Origin: JAJYSO01 sp964579505
GTDB lineage: Bacteria > Bacteroidota > Bacteroidia > Flavobacteriales > Flavobacteriaceae
Length of the DNA: 64,000 nucleotides
Direction of reading: 5' to 3'
Assembly (NCBI GenBank): GCA_964579505.1
Contig: CAZOGC010000006.1
Coordinates: 1-64,000, forward strand
The notes under the pieces are model-generated. The model was given only the letters and a program-made list of their open reading frames with translations. It searched no databases and was not told where the DNA came from. The position numbers were made by a program, and so were the translations under genes. Positions 53,161 to 61,807 of the stretch are shown here, in pieces (the first letter of the stretch is position 1; each line of letters opens with the position of its first letter).

Positions 53161-53649
53161 ATGAAAACAATAAAAAGTTCCATGTCGATAGAAGTGAAAC
53201 TAATCACGGTGTTAACTTCTCTTATACTACTCTGCTTGGCGCTCTATCTCTTCGTATCTCAAGAATTAATAGGGTTCAAAATTGTGGTATTTCTATGCAC
53301 AATACTAGTGTTCTATTTTTTAGTTTCAAATTCACTTGCTACCATAGCTATCACTGATGATGAATTAATCTTGCATTATCATTTTAGAAAAAAGGAAATA
53401 AAGATTAATACGATTGAAAACATAACGAAAATAGGATTTAACAACTTATCAACTTTTGCCGGATCTAAAGGGGTTTTTGGATATAATGGATATTTAGTAT
53501 CCGCAGATTCAAAAATCTATGTAAATGACAGGAAGAGCATGGTAAAAATAGTCACCTCAAGACGAAATTACATGGTGAGTATAGACGATCCGGAAAGTTT
53601 GATTCGCGAAATTGAGGAAAAATTAAATACAAACTTTTACGTTTCTTGA
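53161..53649 (+). CDS. Uncharacterised membrane-anchored PH-like protein
   Basis: A 162-residue protein with two N-terminal hydrophobic segments (about residues 15-60) and a soluble beta-rich remainder (from IAITDDELILHY) ending in a helix (ESLIREIEEKLN). This layout resembles bacterial PH-domain proteins anchored by a helical hairpin. Function is not known. It lies 17 bases after the previous unknown gene. Confidence 0.55.
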   Translation: MKTIKSSMSIEVKLITVLTSLILLCLALYLFVSQELIGFKIVVFLCTILVFYFLVSNSLATIAITDDELILHYHFRKKEIKINTIENITKIGFNNLSTFAGSKGVFGYNGYLVSADSKIYVNDRKSMVKIVTSRRNYMVSIDDPESLIREIEEKLNTNFYVS

Positions 53650-53747
53650 ATTCAAGTTGCAAAACATCATTTTTTAGAGGTTTACACAACTATTATAGAA
53701 TGAACCAATACGCGCCTCCCATTTAAGTAATTTATAACACCAAAACA

Positions 53748-53778
53748 TTGATAAATTGACTATATATAATTAATTTTG
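53748..53778 (+). promoter_or_regulatory. Superoxide dismutase promoter (decides the start)
   Basis: TTG at 53748-53750, 20 bases, then TAATTTTG at 53771-53778. Transcription would begin near 53785, so the frame opening at 53776 is excluded and ATG 53818 is used. Confidence 0.65.
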
Positions 53779-53817
53779 GTGAAAATTTATATAGACACTA
53801 ACTTAAAATATAAGATT

Positions 53818-54426
53818 ATGGCTTTTGAACAACCTAAATTAAAGTATGATTTTAATGCGCTTGAACCGCATATAGATGCGCAAACCATGCAAATTCACTA
53901 CGGTAAACACCACGCCGGATATACCAGCAAACTCAACAATGCTATTGCCGGAACCGATTTAGACGGAAAAGATATCAATGATATTTTAACCAACCTTGAT
54001 ATGAGTAATGCTGCTGTGCGTAACAACGGCGGCGGTTATTATAACCACAACTTGTATTTTGAAGTGCTATCTCCTAATGGTGGAGGAGAGCCCACCGGTG
54101 ATTTAGCACAAGCCATTAACGAAGCCTTTGGTTCTTTTGAGGCGTTTAAAGAAGCTTTTAGCACCGCTGCCAAAACCCGTTTTGGTTCTGGTTGGGGTTG
54201 GCTTTGCGCCCATAAAGGCGGCAAAGTAAGCGTTTGCTCTACTCCTAACCAAGACAACCCACTTATGCCGGGAACAGAATGCGATGGAACTCCTATCTTG
54301 GGAATTGATGTATGGGAACACGCCTATTACCTAAAATACCAAAACAAGCGTCCTGATTATGTGGAAGCTTTTTTTGCAGTAATTGACTGGAATGAAGTGG
54401 CTAAAAAATATGAAGCTGCCAAATAA
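53818..54426 (+). CDS. Superoxide dismutase (Fe/Mn)
   Basis: Dismutates superoxide to peroxide and oxygen in the cytoplasm. 202 residues. Metal ligands are in HYGKHHAGYTSKL (His), the central NNGGGYYNHNLYF (His) and DVWEHAYYLKY (Asp, His). The motif set alone does not decide between Fe and Mn. It is monocistronic, with a strong terminator immediately after. Confidence 0.95.
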   Translation: MAFEQPKLKYDFNALEPHIDAQTMQIHYGKHHAGYTSKLNNAIAGTDLDGKDINDILTNLDMSNAAVRNNGGGYYNHNLYFEVLSPNGGGEPTGDLAQAINEAFGSFEAFKEAFSTAAKTRFGSGWGWLCAHKGGKVSVCSTPNQDNPLMPGTECDGTPILGIDVWEHAYYLKYQNKRPDYVEAFFAVIDWNEVAKKYEAAK

Positions 54427-54458
54427 GGTATAAACCAACTGTTTTTACGACAAAATGA

Positions 54459-54489
54459 CCCTGAAAATCTATGATTTTCAGGGTTTTTT
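54459..54489 (+). terminator. Terminator of the superoxide dismutase gene
   Basis: CCCTGAAAATC (54459-54469) pairs perfectly with GATTTTCAGGG (54473-54483), an 11-bp stem with a 3-base loop, followed by TTTTTT. Confidence 0.92.
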
Positions 54490-54602
54490 ATGATTTTGTT
54501 GTAAATTTTTTAATAAAGAAAATGCCATATTGGCTCTTCTTCGTTACAAGGTTAGTTTGGCTGACTTTTTGTTGCGTAAAAATGTAACCGAAATAAAAAA
54601 TT

Positions 54603-55289
54603 ATGATAGGCTACTATGTATTATTAGGGGCAATTATGTTAGTAAGTTGGTGGATTCAGCACAAACTGAAAGCTAAATTTAAGCAATATTCCCAACTACC
54701 GTTGCACAATGGTATGAGCGGAAAAGAAATTGCCGAAAAAATGTTGCAAGATTACGGTATTTATGATGTAAAAATCATTTCTACTCCCGGAAAACTAACC
54801 GATCATTACGATCCGCGAAATAAAACCGTTAATTTAAGTGAAGGGGTATATAGCCAACGCAATGCTGCCGCGGCAGCAGTAGCCGCACACGAGTGCGGTC
54901 ATGCGGTGCAACATGCCAAAGCCTATAAATGGCTTACCCTACGCAGTACTTTGGTACCTTATGTAAGCGTGGCTTCTCGTTACAGCCAGTGGCTTATTTT
55001 TGGCGGTATTATTTTATTGAGTATGCAACTCTTAAGTGTAGGCTGGGGAGTGCTCTGGGTCGGAATTATTTTCTTTGGCACCGGAACGCTATTTAGCTTT
55101 ATTACTCTTCCGGTAGAGTATGATGCCAGTAACCGCGCGTTGGCATGGCTAAAAAATAAACAAGTAATATTACCGCAAGAATACGCTGGGGCTAAAGATG
55201 CGCTAAAATGGGCTGCCCGTACCTATGTGGTGGCTGCACTGAGCTCATTGGCTATGTTGTTGTATTGGATTGGAATGGCAAGAGACTAA
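54603..55289 (+). CDS. Zinc metallopeptidase, YugP-like membrane protein
   Basis: A 228-residue membrane protein of the YugP-like peptidase family. The zinc site HECGH lies in AAHECGHAVQHA near residue 97. There is one N-terminal helix and two or three more after the active site. Substrates are unknown. It starts after the superoxide dismutase terminator and may have its own promoter. The following 436 bases are empty of genes. Confidence 0.88.
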   Translation: MIGYYVLLGAIMLVSWWIQHKLKAKFKQYSQLPLHNGMSGKEIAEKMLQDYGIYDVKIISTPGKLTDHYDPRNKTVNLSEGVYSQRNAAAAAVAAHECGHAVQHAKAYKWLTLRSTLVPYVSVASRYSQWLIFGGIILLSMQLLSVGWGVLWVGIIFFGTGTLFSFITLPVEYDASNRALAWLKNKQVILPQEYAGAKDALKWAARTYVVAALSSLAMLLYWIGMARD

Positions 55290-55725
55290 GGCAAAGAACC
55301 TCCGGGTTCCAATAGTATCCAAAACGTTTTTCGGAAATCTCTGCAAAACCTTTGTATACTTTGTTCTTGAGTGATTTTAGTATTGAAGAGATTGTTTTTG
55401 AAAGTTTTACTTCTTTTGGCCTATCGAAAATATATCGTAAAATTTGAAGTGAAAATACCGTAAAATTTTAGGCTGTTCGAGCTGGATGTATTTTTTATAT
55501 TGAGCTGAATTTCAGTAGCGAGTTCCTAAAATTTAGGTATTGAACGATAAATTTAGATAAAGTTTCGTAAGCCTAGATTTTTTTGATTCGTTTTTTCATC
55601 AATGGAAAAAATGAACAACATAAACAATTAAGACAGAATTGACCGGGCTCTATAAAATCCTATTTAAAAAAGAAAAGCTTCCACAGCAATTGTTTACATT
55701 TGCTTTTCATTTTAGAAAATAATTT
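55290..55725. other. Gene-free stretch with repeat-like palindromes
   Basis: I found no gene in these 436 bases. They contain an inverted pair AAATTTTAGG (55463-55472) and CCTAAAATTT (55525-55534), and a near-palindrome in TTTTTTCATCAATGGAAAAA (55592-55611). GAGCTG is repeated at 55479 and 55502. A/T-rich runs dominate, and the composition differs from neighbouring coding DNA. It looks like a degenerate mobile-element or dispersed-repeat remnant rather than a regulatory gap. A -7 box for the next gene lies at its right end (55695-55702). Confidence 0.5.
55695..55702 (+). promoter_or_regulatory. -7 box of the glutaryl-CoA dehydrogenase gene
   Basis: TACATTTG at 55695-55702 is an exact -7 match, 23 bases before the ATG at 55726. 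The -33 position has no clean TTG. Confidence 0.45.
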
Positions 55726-56904
55726 ATGAAGACCGATAATTTTCAATCTCCGGATTATTATAATTTAGACGACTTACTGACTGATGAGCACAAAATGGTG
55801 CGCAATGCTACCCGTGATTGGGTAAAACGTGCGGTTTCTCCTATTATAGAAGAAGCCGCTCAAGAAGCTAAATTTCCGCAAAGTATTGTAAAAGGATTGG
55901 CAGAGATAGGTGCTTTTGGGCCATATATTCCGGTAGAATATGGAGGTGCCGGTCTAGACCAAATGTCTTATGGATTGATGATGCAAGAAATTGAACGCGG
56001 TGATAGTGGCGTACGCTCTACGGCTTCTGTTCAAGGTTCGTTGGTCATGTTTCCGATCTATCAATTTGGGTCTGAAGAACAACGTAAAAAATATTTACCT
56101 AAACTAGCTTCGGGTGAGATGATGGGTTGTTTTGGGCTTACAGAACCGGACCATGGTTCTAACCCCAGTGGTATGTTGACACACTATGAAGACAAAGGCG
56201 ATCATTATTTGCTAAATGGAGCCAAGATGTGGATTTCAAACGCTCCGATTGCCGATGTGGCAGTAGTGTGGGCCAAAAATGAAGAAGGGCGTATTCACGG
56301 TTTGATTGTAGAGCGCGGTATGGAAGGCTTTTCAACACCTGAAACGCACAATAAATGGTCGTTGCGAGCCTCAGCTACCGGAGAGCTTATTTTTAATAAT
56401 GTAAAAGTTCCGAAAGAAAATATACTTCCTAAAAAAGATGGGCTGGGCGCTCCTCTTACATGCCTCGATTCGGCGCGCTATGGAATTGCTTGGGGCGCAT
56501 TGGGGGCGGCTATGGATTGTTATGATACGGCACTAAATTATGCCAAAGAGCGTATTCAGTTTGGAAAACCTATTGCTTCCTACCAGTTACAACAAAAAAA
56601 ATTGGCTGAGATGATTACCGAAATCACCAAAGCACAGTTGTTAACCTATAGATTGGGACAACTTAAAAACGAAGGAAAAGCTACCGGGGCTCAAGTTTCT
56701 ATGGCTAAACGCAACAATGTAGCGATGGCTAAAAAGATTGCTAGTGATGCCCGCCAAATGTTAGGCGGAATGGGAATTACCGGCGAGTACAGCATTATGC
56801 GTCATATAATGAATTTAGAAAGCGTGATTACTTATGAGGGTACGCACGATATTCATTTATTGATTACCGGGCACGATATTACTGGAATTGCGGCGTTTAA
56901 ATAA
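55726..56904 (+). CDS. Glutaryl-CoA dehydrogenase-like acyl-CoA dehydrogenase
   Basis: A FAD-dependent acyl-CoA dehydrogenase of 392 residues. The C-terminal catalytic segment SVITYEGTHDIHLLI carries the glutaryl-CoA dehydrogenase catalytic Glu. GVRSTASVQGSLV retains the Arg characteristic of that branch. Expected reaction: glutaryl-CoA to crotonyl-CoA in lysine/tryptophan breakdown; other short-chain acyl-CoA dehydrogenases remain possible. No neighbouring pathway gene is present. A terminator-like hairpin follows. Confidence 0.88.
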   Translation: MKTDNFQSPDYYNLDDLLTDEHKMVRNATRDWVKRAVSPIIEEAAQEAKFPQSIVKGLAEIGAFGPYIPVEYGGAGLDQMSYGLMMQEIERGDSGVRSTASVQGSLVMFPIYQFGSEEQRKKYLPKLASGEMMGCFGLTEPDHGSNPSGMLTHYEDKGDHYLLNGAKMWISNAPIADVAVVWAKNEEGRIHGLIVERGMEGFSTPETHNKWSLRASATGELIFNNVKVPKENILPKKDGLGAPLTCLDSARYGIAWGALGAAMDCYDTALNYAKERIQFGKPIASYQLQQKKLAEMITEITKAQLLTYRLGQLKNEGKATGAQVSMAKRNNVAMAKKIASDARQMLGGMGITGEYSIMRHIMNLESVITYEGTHDIHLLITGHDITGIAAFK

Positions 56905-56933
56905 TGCTTTTTAAACACACAATTTTTTTATTC

Positions 56934-56962
56934 AGGGAGCTTTTAATTAGGCTCCCTTATTT
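56934..56962 (+). terminator. Terminator-like hairpin after the acyl-CoA dehydrogenase
   Basis: AGGGAGC (56934-56940) pairs with GCTCCCT (56951-56957) around a 10-base loop, with a short A/T-rich tail (TATTTATT). It lies between two convergent genes. Confidence 0.65.
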
Positions 56963-56982
56963 ATTACGGAATAAAAATCAAC

Positions 56983-58533
56983 CTACATCCACGCTTTGTC
57001 ATCGCTTTCAATTTTATAAAGAATATAATTGATGTGTGCTAAAAAATCCTCCGGAATGGCGCGTATTGTCACATCGCCTCCGGCGGTGTGAAAGCTGAGG
57101 TTATAGATTTTTCTTTGTCTGTACCACAAAGGTTGCCGAATGGTTACGCCTTCCATCTTGTACAGCTCTACAATCTCTTTTTTTTGCGTCCACAGCCCGC
57201 GTGTAATCACTAAAAATTCGGGAGAGATTTCCATGTGTATGGTTTTGTAAAAATAATAGGCGTAACCCATAAAAAGAAGAAGGTAACAGAAAGAACCACC
57301 TAGTGCTAGCTGCCAATAAGCGTATTGAAATAGAAACATTTCGAATCCCCAGAAAATAAGAAAAGGTGTTAAAATGACATAATACCAGCGGTTAGGCCAA
57401 TTTTTACGGGGTTTGTATTGGGTGGTTTGTCCTTCTATTTCATGTGGATAAAGAAAGGTTTTTATACGATCTATGATAGTGGGGGTAAGCCCCGGAACAA
57501 CAATCAGGCTTTTATCGGTATGGTTTTGGCTACTGGCCAAAGAAAATTGGGCTTCATATAAATGGAGACGTTTTTGTATGGGGTTGGTCGTAATCTTTAA
57601 AAGTTGTAATCGTCTGGGTTGAAAGGCAACTTTGGTATTGGTTTTGAGTCCCATTTCTACGGCTAGCTGCTGAGGAGTTTGTTGAATTTTTAAATCGAAG
57701 TGTTTTAAAATAGTTTCGCCTACAGTTACCAAAACACTCAAAATAAGTACTACAAAAAGCATAAAAATAAACACTACTGTAATTTGAAGGGTAGAGGTGT
57801 AGTGTGTATCCATGTATTGTGTTGTCTGATCAAAATAACCCCCCAAAAAACTTTTGATTTGTTGATATACAGATGATACAAAAATTATCATTAAGACAAA
57901 TCCACGTAAATAACTTCGGGTGAGTCCTATTTTTAAAAGCGTTAAAAAACTCAGCTGATGGGTCCATAATTTGGGGTCTTTGCTAGAAGTGTCAGGCTTA
58001 TTAGAAGGCGTTTCTGAGTGGGGCGTTGGCGCTTCTTCTTCGGGTTCTTCTACACTAGATTGTTGGGTAATGTCTGAAAGGATGGCTGCTATTTTTTTAG
58101 CATCGGTTTCAGAAAGAGCTTTAATTTCAATTTCGTCACCTTTGCTTCCGGCGGTATCTATGCTAAGTCCGTAAGCGCCAATAAGACGTTGTAAAAGTGA
58201 TCGCTTTAAATCGACTTGTTGAATTTTATCAAAAGGAATTTGAATAACATGAGAAGAAAAAACGCCTTTATTCAAGACAAATTTTTCGTTTTCATAATCT
58301 ATATAAAACAAAAACTTTCGGTAATAAAAATAGCTGTAAACGATGCCAAGAATTACAAGAGTGGCAATAATTAGTACTCCGTAGTCTTTTATTTTTTCTG
58401 AAAAATCAAAGAAAAAGGGGGCAGCAAAAATTCCCCAAAAACTACGAATAAAGCGGTAAGATACTTTAAAAAAGATAAGCACCATGCCTATAGCCAGCTG
58501 GCGCCGGGGTTCTTGTAGGTCTTTAGTGTTCAT
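56983..58533 (-). CDS. PH domain-containing membrane protein (YdbT-like)
   Basis: A 516-residue protein with three bacterial-PH (bPH2) units separated by membrane hairpins, the YdbT-like layout. It has a charged Ser/Pro-rich linker around residues 150-190 (EEPEEEAP to SSKDPK). Function is unknown; family members work with a smaller YdbS-like partner. It overlaps the partner gene by 11 bases, so the two are translationally coupled. Confidence 0.82.
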   Translation of the reverse strand: MNTKDLQEPRRQLAIGMVLIFFKVSYRFIRSFWGIFAAPFFFDFSEKIKDYGVLIIATLVILGIVYSYFYYRKFLFYIDYENEKFVLNKGVFSSHVIQIPFDKIQQVDLKRSLLQRLIGAYGLSIDTAGSKGDEIEIKALSETDAKKIAAILSDITQQSSVEEPEEEAPTPHSETPSNKPDTSSKDPKLWTHQLSFLTLLKIGLTRSYLRGFVLMIIFVSSVYQQIKSFLGGYFDQTTQYMDTHYTSTLQITVVFIFMLFVVLILSVLVTVGETILKHFDLKIQQTPQQLAVEMGLKTNTKVAFQPRRLQLLKITTNPIQKRLHLYEAQFSLASSQNHTDKSLIVVPGLTPTIIDRIKTFLYPHEIEGQTTQYKPRKNWPNRWYYVILTPFLIFWGFEMFLFQYAYWQLALGGSFCYLLLFMGYAYYFYKTIHMEISPEFLVITRGLWTQKKEIVELYKMEGVTIRQPLWYRQRKIYNLSFHTAGGDVTIRAIPEDFLAHINYILYKIESDDKAWM

Positions 58534-59041
58534 AAGTAGCTACTTTTTGAGTAAGCGCTTCGTTTAGTTTTCTGGCTTCTTTTGGCAGAAGCCCTGGAAT
58601 GGTAATATCGCTACCGCTGCCTCCGGCGGTATAAATTTTAAGCGAAGCAATGCCCAATAGCTTATCTAAAAGAGATTGAGCAATGGCTGAATGTTGTACA
58701 CGATTAAAGGGAATTACCGTTAGTTTGTGGGTAATATATCCGCGTTTGTACAAAATATCGCGTTCGCGCAAGGCATACCCGTACTTTTTCTGCCGTAGAA
58801 AAATATTGAGATAGGCGATGAGGAAGAGTAATGCAAATCCGCAGATTATAACCATTCCCCACAGTTGTATTCCTTCAAAATAAAACACAAAACCCAACGC
58901 CCCGGCCACTACCAATAAAAGAATACTTTGTTGAACAAGTGCTTTGGTCAACAGCTTTTTAGAAATGGGGTGGAACTGTACCGATTGGTATTGTGGTAAA
59001 TCGGTTAGTGGAATTTCAGGATTAGAAAACGAAGTAGCCAT
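58523..59041 (-). CDS. PH domain-containing membrane protein (YdbS-like)
   Basis: A 172-residue protein with two membrane helices near residues 35-80, then a bPH2 domain including ERDILYKRGYITHKLTVIP and FNRVQHSAIAQS. It is the first gene of a two-gene operon with the YdbT-like protein and probably forms a complex with it. Confidence 0.82.
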   Translation of the reverse strand: MATSFSNPEIPLTDLPQYQSVQFHPISKKLLTKALVQQSILLLVVAGALGFVFYFEGIQLWGMVIICGFALLFLIAYLNIFLRQKKYGYALRERDILYKRGYITHKLTVIPFNRVQHSAIAQSLLDKLLGIASLKIYTAGGSGSDITIPGLLPKEARKLNEALTQKVATYEH

Positions 59042-59313
59042 GCCAGTTGATTTGAGCCCCTAACTTAATGATTTTAGGTTGATTTGTTGACAAAGAAATT
59101 TGTTTTGTAGAAAAATAAACTGCTTGCCCGAGGCAAACTAGCTATTATAAGTTGCGAAAAGGTTAATAGCGGTTAGCGGGGTGTTTTCATTGCCCTACAA
59201 GCACCTATTTTTACAACTTACGGAAGCTTATTTTTAACAAAAAACTACAATATTATTGCGTAGTAATTTAAAATTATGTTAATTTGTTCTATGAAATTTT
59301 ATATATAAAATAG

Positions 59314-61060
59314 ATGAATAATTTAGCCACAAGCTACTACAAGCCACAATTAGTTAATTTTAAGTTTTCAAAATTCCTTATTTTGGGAATTCTTTTCTTT
59401 TTGTTTTCCTGTGAAGAAAACATACCCCCATCTACTTATACCGGTTATAACCTTTCAGAATCCATTCAGATACGAACCTTAACTCATTATGATGTTGTTA
59501 GTAAACAGCTGTTAATGGATGAGATTGAGCAATTTAATCAAATTCCTAGAAAAAGTTCATCCAGTAATGGAGAGGAAACGCTTAAGCAAATTAGTGATTT
59601 TTATAAAGTAGATACCAGTATTGCCAAAGAGGTTACATGGAATGGAAAAGTGGCTTATACCTTTCAACTGGTACCCAGAAATGGAAATGTGTATATGGAA
59701 CAGGTTTTTAATATTGTATATCCTGTTAAAGCTGATGGTACCTTAGATCAAACCAATAGTGTAATTACATTATATAAGCTGACCCCACAGCAACAACTAG
59801 AACGGAAAAATGGTGAAGAACTTACCGGCTCGTTAGATGCCGTTTATTTTGATACAGGGAGAAAGCTTACCACACACTCAGACCCATGTGAGGGGGTATC
59901 TGACGCGATGTGTGAAGGAGCGGGTCATAGAATCTTTTCGTGTACCGGTTGATCCTGAACTTGCTCCAGAATTTGGAGAGTATGTGTATGTATGCGAATG
60001 TGTGTTAGATTTAGTTTCTGTTACATCTCCTTTAGAGCCGGCAAACCCATCCTTGACCCCTCCTGGGAGTGGCGGAGGTGGCGGTGGAGGACTTCCTCCC
60101 GTATTTGGGATACCGGATTTTCCGAGCCCGCCTAATCCGGGTGATGGAGGTGGAGGCGGTATTACTACCCCTCCTGGAGGTGGCGGCGGAGGCGGTGGCT
60201 CTATTCCTCCTGGTGATGGGGGAGGCTCTGGGGGTAACCCTGATAAAGGAGAACCTATAGATTCTATAAATGATGGGGGTGGAAGTGCAACCACCCCGGT
60301 GCTATTGCACCCACTAGACCCTGGTTGTAAGACATCGGTAGAAGACCTTCAGACAACATTCCCTAATGCTCGTAATAGTGTCCTACAAAAAATAGCTAAT
60401 TATATTAATGAATATGGTGCTGATTTTGGAATTAATACAGCAGCAGAACTTCAACAATTTTTGGCGCAAGCGGCTTTTGAAAGTAAAGGGATCACATCAG
60501 GAAAACCATTTGATGAATTTAAAGAAAATTTTAATATACGAGTAGCGAAATTGGGAGTTTCAATATGGAGGAATAGATTTAACCCATTGGGACACAATGA
60601 TGAAAACCCAAATGAACGGAACGCATCTGATTTTGTAAGATTGTCCAACCCACTATTTGTAGACGAAGAAAAGTATGCTAATTATGTGTATAATGATGAG
60701 TATAGAGATATTCGACATAAACTTGGAAACATATATCCTGGGGATGGTTATAAATATAGAGGCAGGGGGATTTTTCAACTTACAGGTAGATTTAATTATA
60801 ATGAGTTTAATAATTTTTATCAAGAGAATTATGATTCATCTGTGAATTTAATTGATAATCCGAATTTAGTTGCTTCTGATATGAAAATAGCGGTTATCAG
60901 CGCTCTTTGGTATTTTCATAAAAAAGTAATGAGTAAGATTAATATAGATGACAATACAAGTTGTAAAAAAGTAACATATTTAGTTAATGGAGGGTATAAT
61001 GGGCTAAAGGGGAGGAAGGCTTTTTTTGATATATGTAAAACTGAAATAAACTGTAACTAA
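59314..61060 (+). pseudogene. GH19 lysozyme/chitinase-like lipoprotein, apparently frameshifted
   Basis: Two adjoining frames look like one gene. The first (59314-59952) starts with a lipoprotein signal (lipobox LFSC, Cys33) and a roughly 175-residue domain ending in Cys motifs (DPCEG...AMCEGAGHRIF) before a stop. The second frame (+1) continues from about 59939 with a Cys-rich bridge, then a long Gly/Pro linker. It ends in a GH19 chitinase/lysozyme-like domain with the substrate motif YRGRGIFQLTGR and a Glu in AQAAFESK. The second frame has no start or signal peptide of its own in plausible sequence. Removing one T from TTTT at 59935-59938 joins the two seamlessly to about 581 residues. The break may be real, programmed or a sequencing error. 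Confidence 0.65.
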
Positions 61061-61074
61061 AAATAACTACTATT

Positions 61075-61512
61075 ATGAAAACCATAAAATTATCGACGTT
61101 ATTCTTTTTAATTATACTGATAAACGTAAACTTAAATGCTCAAATCTCAATTCCTAATGAAAATCAACAGGAACAACAACAAACACAAATTCTGAGTGAT
61201 TCTATCGTAGGGACATGGGGGATGGAAAATAATGAGTTGGGCTATCAGCAAACCTACTATTCAGATGGTACGATGATTAATCATATAGAAGGGCAATCAG
61301 CTTCGTATTATTGGGCCATCTATACAACAACAACTACCACAGGATTGTATATAAATTATTTAATTTTACAGAATCAACATGACTCGGAAGATAGGCGTGA
61401 ATTTTCAATTAGTGCTATTACCCAAACGTTGATGACCTTAGAATATCAGGGAGGCATGAATTATCCGATGTATACGTTTATTCGACAAAATAAATTACAG
61501 AAAGCAGATTAA
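61075..61512 (+). CDS. Small secreted protein, lipocalin-like
   Basis: A 145-residue exported protein: a signal peptide (1 to about 22, ending LNAQ), a Gln-rich stretch, then a compact beta-rich domain beginning SIVGTWGMENNELG and including YYSDGTMINHIEG and MLTLEYQG-like strands. The SxVGTW opening resembles lipocalin-like proteins, without certainty. It lies 14 bases after the GH19 frame in the same direction; an inhibitor or immunity role for the hydrolase is only a guess. Confidence 0.6.
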   Translation: MKTIKLSTLFFLIILINVNLNAQISIPNENQQEQQQTQILSDSIVGTWGMENNELGYQQTYYSDGTMINHIEGQSASYYWAIYTTTTTTGLYINYLILQNQHDSEDRREFSISAITQTLMTLEYQGGMNYPMYTFIRQNKLQKAD

Positions 61513-61565
61513 GGAATTTGTACTAAATAATTTTATTAACCTGTTATACGCCTCTCCCGTTGGTG

Positions 61566-61581
61566 CGCGAGACCTCTCGCG
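61566..61581. repeat. Perfect 16-base palindromic hairpin
   Basis: CGCGAGA (61566-61572) and TCTCGCG (61575-61581) are exact reverse complements with a 2-base loop. It lies in a gene-poor gap, is notably G+C-rich for this genome, and might be a mobile-element remnant or a regulatory site. Confidence 0.6.
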
Positions 61582-61601
61582 TTCCACTTTAGAACTACAC
61601 C

Positions 61602-61727
61602 ATGCAATCGTATGGTAAAGGAGCCACGCGTTGCATATATTTTGAGGCAATAGGTGATGATTTAATGAAAAAATCGACTTTTAAGCGCTACAAAAAAGAG
61701 GTAAAAAATATGATAGTTCTCCATTAA
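61602..61727 (+). CDS. Possible short ORF of 41 codons
   Basis: A frame of 41 codons from ATG 61602 to TAA 61727 encodes a basic helical peptide (MQSYGKGATRCIYFEAIG, then KKSTFKRYKKEVKN). It sits in a 295-base gap otherwise without genes, just after the hairpin at 61566-61581. It has no recognisable family, so it may be a remnant or chance frame. Confidence 0.2.
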   Translation: MQSYGKGATRCIYFEAIGDDLMKKSTFKRYKKEVKNMIVLH

Positions 61728-61807
61728 AACCTTTAGAAGGGTATAGATTTCAAATATTAATTGTTACTTTGCATTTTAAACGCTATCGTTTTTAAGTATC
61801 TATCATC

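Noticed and set aside
55298..55311. GAACCTCCGGGTTC hairpin as terminator of the zinc peptidase gene
   Set aside because: It is a short stem without a T-run. It may contribute but is not supported as a terminator.
59837..59938. Treating the GH19 frame as an independent gene starting at 59837
   Set aside because: Its first 34 residues are the out-of-frame reading of the lipoprotein gene and contain neither signal peptide nor family sequence; a single split gene explains the data better.
59935..59952. Programmed +1 frameshift of the prfB type at the lipoprotein stop
   Set aside because: There is no prfB-like CUU UGA slip site: the stop is preceded by GGT and re-pairing in +1 is poor. An indel in the T-run or sequence error is simpler.
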